Assembly: GCF_023856365.1 (NCBI RefSeq)
Contig: NC_064540.1
Location: 12,859,191 to 12,923,190, forward strand
Length of the DNA: 64,000 bases
Source: Brienomyrus brachyistius
Lineage: Eukaryota > Chordata > Actinopteri > Osteoglossiformes > Mormyridae
Reading direction: 5' to 3'
Below the pieces are notes generated by a model. It made no database searches, was not told where the DNA came from, and saw only the letters and a list, made by a program, of their open reading frames with translations. This document shows, one piece after another, positions 55,317 to 64,000 of this stretch. The translations under genes were made by a program, and so were the position numbers. Every line of letters begins with the position of its first letter. Position 1 is the first letter of the stretch.

Positions 55317-56033
55317 GGTTCTCGTCCCCTCCAGACCCGCCGAAATGCCTCTGACCCGAATTTTTTTAAATTTTTTATTTCGTTAAAATCGCATGGAAAA
55401 TGCCCAAGAATGACGAAATTTGAATTTCCCGCGCATTCCACATCGACGATTGATCCACATTGTGTAATCCTAGTCTTGGAATGGTTTCATGAACCTAAAT
55501 TTGTCTCTACCTGAGATGGGCTGGTGCAAAGATTTAAATCTGGGGAAGTGATGTGGTACATGTTCTTAAGTACTTGTTTGTAGAGTTGCATTTCCTTGTT
55601 CAACCATTCAGGTTCCTGTATTTTGTAAATTCCTCGTGTTTTAACATGTTTTAATACACTTTCTTTCTAGATATATATTTTAAAATCTTGGTTGTTCATT
55701 TAGAATGGGAATGACAAACAGAATATTGGTTTCAAATAGTATCATTTTTATATTCACGAATGAAACATCAGCATAAAGTATCCAAATCCATAGTTGGGAA
55801 GGCATTTATGAGATACACAAGTATCAAGGAATTTACATTTTTGTATTTTCTTACATTTAATATATTTGAAACGCAACAAACGGGAAGAACTGAGAAGGCG
55901 TACTAAGTAGGTCTGCTCTCTTTGGTATGTATTTTCAAATATGTATTTTCTTACATATTCGTAAGTCCAAACATTCAATCAAAATTTGTAAAAAAATAAA
56001 AATCCCGCCCTCCAAAAAAAAAGGACGAGAACC
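55317..56033. mobile_element. Possible DNA element with 11-bp inverted termini
   Basis: GGTTCTCGTCC at 55317-55327 is repeated in inverse at 56023-56033, each next to a homopolymer-rich stretch. No transposase frame. The match is short, so chance cannot be excluded. Confidence 0.35.
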
Positions 56034-57244
56034 AATTTTTTTTTAAGTGGCCTAATTGATATTTATCTCTTTTACCTAAATTTGTTCTTATCCGGTTTTA
56101 TTATGTACTATAACTGCATATGCTGCTACTATGTGCCCCTGGCTTGTTTTGTAAATGTCTTGTAAATGTTCTTTTTTTGTTAATCTTAATGTTCACTCTT
56201 CATTTATTACTTGTGTTGTAATTTAAAGCTTCAATAATGATATAAAAACCCTCAGCTGGCTGCACAAACTGGAACCGCCTCCCTAACGACACAAGTTTGC
56301 TCTTATTGGCTGAAGATTTTAGACACACGCATGACGTTTGTATCCCAGGAAGTTCCGAAGCGTTATTTGCTATTTCTGCCGAAAAGCACGTAAAGTAGTG
56401 ACAACTGGTTTTCAATTAATTTACCTGGTAAAATAAAGTTTAAATAAATTACATAAATGCTCTGATAGTACGCGTAAGTTGGTTGTTTGTTTATTGTAAG
56501 TTACTGTAAAGTTGCGCTGCTTTATTTGGTTAATGTCTAGTCTGTGAAGAAGGCATTTAAGTAAGAATTACATTGTACTCTGTACATGACCAAAACTTTG
56601 AATCCTTAAAATAAATGTATTTGATCTTTTTTCTGGCAACTATATTTTTACACAGGGCCACTATACACAATAGTTTATTTTTCCACTTAACAGTTTAGAT
56701 CATGATTTGGTTATTGTAAAAGAAGTAATGTGTATGCAGGTGATACTTGTATAGATTTATCTACATCTTTCTGACAGTGCTGTCACTGCAGTCAGGTCTC
56801 GCACACCACGAAGAGTAGAAGTTGTCCGACTTGGCTGCAGTCAGTTTATACTACATACCTGCAACCGCCGGCAGATCTCGCTCCACCTCACGTCAGCTGC
56901 AGACAGACCTAAGCCCAAATCGAACGCCCCTAATGTTTATTGTCGATAGTTTATCTAAATTTCTAATTTTCTTTATTGTTGAAATTTTATATGACGATAA
57001 GTCGGTATATGATTTATATCGCCGAGCTCTACTACATAGTTTTTATGTCAATGAAAACATTTTGCCACGGACATATATTAGTCTTGCTACGGACACATTT
57101 GACTGTGTACGGACAGGTTGGCGATCCCTGGACTCCACCCACTGTATCCAGTATGTGTGCCTCCGTTTAGGAGTTTCTTCCTCACTTTAGGCGGCTGCTT
57201 CCAGGTTTCTTCTAGCTTATGCTTAGGAAAGGACCGATTTTAGC
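56034..57244. other. P3H1 upstream region
   Basis: The TTACCTGGTAAAATAAAG phrase at 56,422 resembles a fish LINE/SINE 3' tail. The frame 56822-57190 looks random. The proximal 100 bases contain an in-frame TAG 15 bases before the P3H1 ATG. No TATA box was seen. Confidence 0.45.
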
Positions 57245-60200
57245 ATGTATAGATACGTAAGAAATCTGATTTGTACTTTAAGTTTTATTCATCATTGCTT
57301 TATGGACACATCTCTTAATATAAATGTTACATTAGAACCGTACGATTTGCTCTTCGACAATGCACTGGAAGCTTATTACAAGGGAGACTGGATGTCGGTC
57401 ATCCTTAACATGGAGCGGGCGCTTCTGAACAAGGGGGCAATCCGACGTGTCAAGGCGCATTGTCGCCTTACGTGTGCAAACCTGAACGCTTTCGGCGACC
57501 CAGTGCCGGGCTTGGGATTTCCAGTACCGGGCAACGGTTCTGTGGAGGATCTCAGCTTTTTCCAGAAAATTTTAAAACGGGCTGACTGCGTAAATTCATG
57601 CGAAGCCGAAAATTTGGGCCCACCATCTAAACACAAAATCAGCGAGGAAGTGGAACTTGAGTTTCAGAAAAGAACACCCTATAACTATCTACAAGTTGCC
57701 TACTTCAAGGTAGATTATTATTATTTAATTAATTAATTATTTTTTTTGTTTGTTTGTTTGATGCATCTTAGGAAATGTAAATCATGCAAGTAATTCTAAG
57801 CAAACACTAAATTAATTGGTGTTTTTCACTTTTACTGCTTGGTCATTCTTAAAAGATATTTGAGCAGTGATATGCGCCGTTTGTGCGCTATTGTCTACAA
57901 CATATACTTGCATTTTGTTAAAATTAAACAAATTTTGCTTCGCTATAAAGAAAATATCATATCGTATATTAAATCTGCTATACGTATTTTACTTCCGTAA
58001 CTAGCATTTTCTTATGACTAGTTTTTTTCAGTATTTGTTTTTAATCTTTGAAATAGTACTGGTACTGCCTATACACCCCCTTGATTTTTTTGTGCCACGT
58101 CGTTAGGCGGAGAGCGTTACTGCTTGCGGGTTCGGTTTACCAGAGTAGACAGAAAATCTCGAAGTAGTCCTGAATCATCATCTTGAGCGAGTCGTGCATA
58201 GATGAATAACTTGAATTTACATTATAAAGATATATAGATTTTTTTTCTGTTGTTTTGAAATTCATCTATGAATTTCATTTTATGCATTTTGGTATAGTTA
58301 ATCTCATTCTTTTATTGGAGGTTCCCTTAGCAACTTCCCCAGTTGTAAGCAAACCAAGACTATTTGCAAATATTTTTAAAGACGCATTATGACCTTTTTG
58401 GAGCTGGAGCCTGATATGTGTAAAATGTGTGCTTTGCCTTATTGGTGTTCAGTGATTTAAGGATTGTTCAGTGATTTAAGGATTGTATTTCTGTGATCTG
58501 GAAGTGCATAGCCTGGACAGAGTACAGCTTAGATGTCTTTCCTGATATTATCGATACAGTCATGCAATTTTAATATGCGGTCAACTGTGAGTCATGTAGT
58601 CCTGTCTCTGATGCTGTGTTCCAGTCAAGTCGGAGGTCGTATTTGCAAAATTAAAAAAAATCCCGAGTTCCGAGTTGTCTGGAATGCAGTATAAAGTCTG
58701 CTTCTACCCGTTAAGCACCCTAATGCCTGGGTTCCCGAATTTCAAACCTGGAGGACCAGAATCAAACACAGTTCGCTGATTTCCCTGCTCAAACACATCT
58801 TAATCAGCTCATTACTAGTGCAGTTTATGTTTGAGCAGAGAAATTTGCAAACTGAATTTGAGACTAATCTTTTTTGGGACCGGAATTAGGGAACCTTGAG
58901 CTGTCATACTCTTCTTGCCATACAAATTCAACCAAAACAAATACTGCCATAGTTAACAGAATCACAATGGCTGTAAGAAAATACTCTGAATGCTTTATCT
59001 AGCATACTGTGTGAGTGAGAAGCTCTCTGTGGGATGTCATTTTGAAATTTTGGCGAAAAGAAGTACATAAGAGACCTGATTTGCTTATATCTTTACATTC
59101 TGCAGAAAAAGCTTGCTATATTTATAAATATAATACATTGTTGTATAATGTGTTGTTTTAATAACATGTGATCGTCCATATGGGTTTTTGTTGTCTTTGA
59201 TTTGTGTAATCCAGCAAAGTAAGTACTTGATTATTTGCATATTTAATTGGGTATGAAAATTGTTTCAGCACTTCATTGGGATGAGGAGTATCCTGTTAAT
59301 ATTCAATTGATATTTTGACTTAATTAGATCAACAAGTTGGATAAAGCAGTGGCTGCTGCCTACACATTTTCTCTGGCCAACCCTGAGCACATGGAAATGA
59401 GGCAGAATCTGGAGTACTATAGGATGATGGCAGGAGTTCAGGAGATCCACTTCAAAGATCTGGAAGCAAAGCCCCACATGGTGAGACCGCCTCATTTCAT
59501 TGTACTTTTGTGTTTCCTTTACGTAACATGGTTACTTTTCATTCGGTGCTCATGTACTCACACTTACTATACATGTACTCACTCTTGAGATAAGAGAACA
59601 GGTTCATATCACACTAACAATTTGATTATACATGTAAAAACTAAGCATAAGAAAGAGTACAATAAAATTACCATCAAGATGGTATGCAGCAGACACTAGC
59701 ATGGAGATAATCATTGTGCAGTAAAAGTAATGAGTCAAGTTGGGGGGAGGGGGCGTAATTACAAATCTAAATAATTTCCAGAAAAATTGGGATAATTTCC
59801 AAAATATCAGTGCATGGAGAAGGCCAATCAAAATTACAAATGCATCAGGGATGTCTTTAAGGTTGCTCAGAACAATTTGATGCTCCAGTACCGAAGAGAG
59901 AGTACAGGCATCTTTAGGGATAACATCCACTGGCATCATTAGCAACAATTAGGATCCCTATCTCAACATTCTTCCCCGTGTCCTCCTCTGGATCAGCTGG
60001 CTACAAAATAAAAGTAATAAAACTTATTTGCTGCACTTCTTCATGAAAATAAAAGTAAGTAACAAGAGTGACTCGGCAATGTGCTGAATTTAGGTACAGC
60101 AATTAAAATACACACATAGGTTTTACGTATATATTCAGGCGTTATGATAAGGGATTTATTTAACATGAATTCACATACATGCCATATTTATAATAAGAAA

Positions 60201-63200
60201 CTGATGATAATGCACAGTTGATAAACATACCTTAATGAATCAAGAAGGCCTCTTTGGCACAAATGGGTGAGCCATGCTTGCAAAGACGGAGCCTTTGGGG
60301 GATACCCATTCATGATATTCAATATTATTTTAACGGTGTCCTAACCTTTGTTTGGTGTGTTGCAGTCATCAATTCTAACTTTGTTTATATTTTCAAAATA
60401 CAGTTGAACTGTCAGTAAAAATCTAGGCAATTTTGTTGGTTACATAAACGTAAATGAACATATCACAAATTTTTGTTTATTGCATTTTGGAAAATGTCCC
60501 AACTTTTCAGGAAATGGGGTTTGTATGGCATCAGTACTCCTGATTTTGTCTGAAAAATAGTTCTTCATTGTATCCCTTCTTTTGATAGTATGTAATATTT
60601 ATAGTCTACAAAAACCAAGCATTAAATTAAATGTTAAATGCTTCTTGCTAATGTTAAACTTGTCATTAAAACAATTAAAAGGGAATTTTAAAAATAATAC
60701 AGAAATCCACATCATAACTTTGCTATCTGCTTGATTTTGTTAGTATTACATACAGCTATTGTGAAAATAATATGCAGCCTGTAATGGAAATGGGCCAAGG
60801 TTTGATATTGTGGGTTTTCTGTGTGTATTTGGTGAATACGGGTGGTTGTATGGTACATAGATTTTATTCAGTTTAATTTGTTTTATTGGTAATAATACCT
60901 CTTTGCAATAATATTAATATAGACATTGTGAGGTTTGCATTGCAATTCAATTAAAAATATGAAAATATTTGTGTGTATTTCTAGTCAGAGTTCCTGCAAG
61001 GAAAAAAGTTTTACAGTTTGGATGAGTTTAGCCTTGCAATTGAGCACTTTGAGGCAGCAGTGGACGAATACTTTGCTGCCGATCTGGAATGCCGTGCCCT
61101 CTGTGAGGGAAATTACGACTATGATGGTTATAACTACCTGGAGTACTCTGCTGATCTTTTCCAGTCAATGACAGGCAAGTATAAGTGGAGCATTTTATAC
61201 TTTCCGAATGTGTTAATTTTTTATTTTAATATGAACATACATTTAAACTATTAACCTTTCTGGAGTGCTGAATATAAGAATTTAGAGATTAATTGACGTT
61301 GCTGACATACCATATCACACTAGAATGAAATGTGTTTTTTTGCATTTAACCCATATGTGACATAGCAGGGGGCAGCTAATTCAGTGCCCTGGGAGCAGTG
61401 CTTGGGGGTGGTACCTTGCTCAGGGGGCCTTAGTGGTGCCTTGCTGGTCGGGGATTCGAACCTGCAATCTTTCAATTACAAGTGCATGTCCCTAACCATT
61501 AAGCCTCCACTGACCACTAATAATAATAAGCTTGGTTTTATTACAACTGTATTAAATCTTCCAGTTAATAAATGCTTACCCTTACCTCTTACGGGCATTG
61601 TTAATTCAGCCATCATCACACCTTAATAGTTAAAAATGATATAACAAATGCTGATTTGGTGCTTAAGGAATACCAAAAAAAAAAAAGTTGTTTGACCTTC
61701 ACGTAGGATGCATAAAATAAGCTATATTATAAGGGCAGTACGGAAACTTATTGAGGATAATGATGTTCAGAGGCTAAACAAAGGGGGACTCTGTACCTTC
61801 AGCGCTCACAGACAAGTTCATATTAAATAGTTAGGCACTCCCAGTACTTAAGTATGTGTGTACTAAATACTTAATAAAAATGTGTTGGAGGTAGAATGTA
61901 GCTAGCATACATTTTCTGTTTTCTCTTTCACAGATCACTACATGCAAATTCTTAACTGCAAACAAAATTGTGCCATCGAACTAGCCGTCCTGCCGGGCTC
62001 TGAAAAACCTTTGGAAGATTTCCTGCCAGCACATTTCAACTACTTGCAATTTTCATACTTCAATAGTGCGTCACTAACCTGTAGTTTGGTGTCTGTTGTA
62101 AGGTTTTTTGATTAGTTTAAAATGATGTAGAATACAAAATTGCTTTTTGTATTGTAGATCTGAAAGTTGTGTATCTAGACTTAAATGATTTATCTTTGTC
62201 ACAGGGGAGAATTATGAGAAGGCCATTGAATGCGCCAAAACATACTTGCTGTTTCACCCAGAGGAGGAAGTCATGAATCAGAATGTGGCTTACTATTCTG
62301 CTGTTTTGGGAGAAGAGCAGGCTGTGGGCATTTCTGCCAGAGAGGTAGTCCTACAAAATATGAAATATTGTTTTGCCCCGCAGGTGGTGGGCCCACAGGA
62401 GGGTGGACCCATGTTACTCCTTTGCGCTATGCCCAGCTGGGCCTCCTCGTTGGTGGAGGCCTGGCCACCAGGAGCTTGCTTTCAAGCTCCCACCCCAGGC
62501 CTAACTCCAAAGTGAGGCCTTGGGTTCTCCCAGTCTGGGCAGGGTAACATTGTCCTTTATGTTTTTCTTCATAGGGGTTTTCTGAATCGCACATAGTCTG
62601 GCCGCTCAACTAGGACCAATTTGCTTTGGGGGACCCTACCAGGGATATTGCCCCAGACAACATATCTCCTAGGATCACAGAAGCACGCAAACCCCTCCAC
62701 TAGGTTAAGGTGACAGAAAGGAGTCAGCCTTAGAGATAGGGTGAGAAGCTCAAAATAGTCGCTGCTCCTCTGCATTGAAAGGAGCCAGTTGAGGACATTC
62801 AGGAATCTATCATGAATGCCTCCTGGTTGGCTCCCTGGGGAGGTGCTTCAAGCATGTTCAACCAGGAGGAGACCCTGGGGCAGACCCAGGACACGCTGGA
62901 AAGATTATATCTCACCACTGGCCTTGGAACGCCTTCGTATTTCCCCAGTGGGCTTCCCTGCATAGACTGCTGCCCCCTTGACCCGATTATGGATAAACGG
63001 CAGAAGATGGATGGATGATTGAAAATTTTACAGACCATGGGCCAGATTTACTAACGGTTAAATTAGGGCCATCAGGATTTACTATTGATGCGCAGTGGGT
63101 TAGCTGTGGAAAGATGCTTGTTTGCTCCCTCACTCTGGTTTCCCTTGCTTAATAAATTTCGCTCTATGAGTTTAATTTTTGTTTTCTGCTCTTAGGTGAT

Positions 63201-63790
63201 CCAGAAGCACATTATACAATCTCTGTTGGAGAAGGAACTGCTGTATTTTGGTTATGAAGTTTTTGGAATTGCATTTGTTGATCCGGTAGGTAAAATAAAA
63301 TTTCAGTTTTATGATTTTCAATAGTTTGTTCTGCATGTAGTGAAAAATCTTTTAATTCACTTTTTTTCCAGGTGTATTCTTCTGCTTAAACTTCTGAACT
63401 TTAATACTTCTGAAATCACATTCCCTGCATGATGCTATATAACTAAGACTCATTCAGGAATTCAGGTCAAGGGAAAATCTGTAACTGCCACTTCATTGCA
63501 CCCATTTTTAGGATTCATGGACTCCTCCTGATATCATGCCTCAGAAGCTGAGAGACAAACAGAAGTAATACAGTTTATTCACATTCCCTCCAGTATAGAT
63601 CATTACAAGTTTTCCCCTTTGTTTATTATTTGACTTTGGTAATCACACCAGTCTGAAACACCCTATAGGACAGAGAGAGAGACAGCAGCTCGGATAACAG
63701 AGGAAATTGGCCATCTTATGAAGGAGATTGAGACACTTGTGGAAGAAAAGACTAAGGAGTCAACTGACATTGCCCAGATTGTGCGAGAAG
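57245..63790 (+). CDS. p3h1: P3H1 (leprecan), prolyl 3-hydroxylase 1, N-terminal part
   Basis: ER enzyme that, with CRTAP and cyclophilin B, 3-hydroxylates a specific proline of fibrillar procollagens and acts as a chaperone. Exons: 57245-57709, 59328-59480, 60985-61174, 61934-62065, 62205-62344, 63196-63285, 63512-63564, 63669-63790; phases close throughout, giving 448 codons before the window ends. An in-frame TAG upstream supports this ATG. Residues 1-20 form a weak signal peptide. Four CxxxC motifs at 73-77, 115-119, 242-246 and 278-282 fall in the TPR-like region, as in the family. Conserved blocks: TPYNYLQVAYFK (144-155), YDYDGYNYLEYSADLFQ, EDFLPAHFNYLQFSYFN, VFGIAFVDPDSWTPPD and EIETLVEEKTKES. 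Possible N-glycosylation at N27 and N97. The 2-oxoglutarate dioxygenase domain and ER-retention tail lie beyond the edge. Intron 3 has a GC donor. P3H2 is the main alternative; sequence and synteny favour P3H1. Confidence 0.95.
58446..58483. repeat. 19-bp perfect tandem duplication
   Basis: TGTTCAGTGATTTAAGGAT occurs twice head to tail in P3H1 intron 1. Confidence 0.92.
58727..58898. mobile_element. hAT-like MITE in P3H1 intron 1
   Basis: Left CCTGGGTTCCCGAATTTC and right (complement) CAAGGTTCCCTAATTCCGG are imperfect inverted termini. The body has the GGAGGACCAGA / GTTTGAGCAG phrases of fish hAT MITEs. No clear 8-bp duplication. Confidence 0.55.
59481..60984. other. P3H1 intron 2, nothing recognised
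   Basis: AT-rich, with one minus frame (59604-59948) lacking any domain pattern. No repeats identified. Confidence 0.5.
61365..61515 (-). mobile_element. tRNA-derived SINE head in P3H1 intron 3
   Basis: Minus orientation: box B complement GGGGATTCGAACCTGCAATC and a TAACCATTAAGCCTCCACTG complement of box A. Tail not identified. Confidence 0.6.
62390..63017 (+). mobile_element. RTE-like LINE, internally deleted, in P3H1 intron 5
   Basis: The right half translates with stops to MPPGWLPGEVLQAC, then RPWGRPRTRWKDYISPLALE, the C-terminal end of a fish RTE-type LINE, and ends GACCCGATTATGGATAAACG with an AGATGGATGGATG tail. The left half (62,390-62,780, GGTGGTGGGCCCACAGGAGG onward) looks like the non-coding part of the same family, so the middle is missing. 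Begins about 46 bases after exon 5. Confidence 0.7.
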
Positions 63791-63827
63791 GTGAGCATAC
63801 TGGAGATTACTAAATAGCTGCTGGTAG

Positions 63828-64000
63828 TTAACCCTCTGGGGTCTAGGGGTAGGGAACCCACTTTCACTGACTGGGCCATGGTCACACATTTCCTTCAATG
63901 TCATAATTTATTTGCCATGAATTATAAGAATACCAAAAAAATGCGTATTAAAAGAAATTTATTTCTTATATATTTGTTTTGGTATTAAACTCATCTCAAT
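63828..64000. repeat. Dispersed repeat, partner of 24,061-24,185
   Basis: Shares ordered blocks with the copy in CDC42, but has an extra 40-50 bases (a GAATTATAAG...TTTATTTC stretch) before the final GGTATTAAACTCATCT. Continues past the window edge. Confidence 0.7.

Noticed and set aside
56822..57190. 122-aa frame upstream of P3H1 as an extra exon or gene
   Set aside because: Separated from the P3H1 frame by stops, lacks similarity to the family N-terminus and shows no donor site in frame.
57245..63790. Calling the leprecan-family gene P3H2
   Set aside because: The SWTPPD and EIETLVEEKTKES blocks fit P3H1 as recalled, and the C1orf50 neighbour is the P3H1 neighbour. P3H2 remains a minor alternative until the C-terminus is seen.

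Overview
The window is nuclear DNA of a ray-finned fish, very probably a teleost. It holds four vertebrate genes with GT-AG introns, embedded in dense transposon remnants of typical fish families (tRNA-derived SINEs with GGAT tails, L2-, RTE-, CR1- and L1/Tx1-like LINEs, Gypsy, Tc1, hAT and PIF/Harbinger). The species cannot be read from the sequence. There is no bacterial-type operon, CRISPR array or intact virus.

Layout. 1-12,000: no host gene. It contains SINEs, L2-like LINE pieces, a GC-rich retroelement remnant, and a junction pile of Gypsy LTR element, L2 and Harbinger transposase pseudogene (6,892-10,632). 12,000-36,060, minus strand: CDC42, a Rho-family GTPase of 191 aa, with all coding exons present. 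Two alternative last exons encode the ubiquitous (CVLL) and brain-type (CCIF) C-termini. Its introns hold a two-gene Harbinger element, a Tc1 transposase remnant, hAT MITEs and several SINEs. 39,600-43,950, plus strand: AP5B1, the beta subunit of the endosomal AP-5 adaptor, in two coding exons (920 aa). 44,596-49,079, minus strand: the C1orf50 (DUF2452) homologue, five exons and 188 aa, convergent with AP5B1. 49,080-57,244: a transposon-rich stretch between the divergent C1orf50 and P3H1. It is dominated by a 3.4-kb unit bounded by inverted arms rich in ACGTTGG-type motifs. 57,245-63,790, plus strand: the first eight coding exons of P3H1 (leprecan), which runs off the right edge before its catalytic domain.

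The four genes do not form a pathway: CDC42 controls actin and polarity, AP5B1 works in late-endosome sorting, P3H1 modifies procollagen in the ER, and C1orf50 is poorly characterised. The C1orf50/P3H1 head-to-head order matches, from memory, the human chromosome 1 arrangement, and supports calling the leprecan-family gene P3H1 rather than a paralogue.

Exon borders were set by hand from splice consensus and reading-frame continuity, and every intron phase closes. Transposon names rest on protein motifs, terminal repeats and recalled consensus features. Repeat-family names are therefore tentative at clade level.
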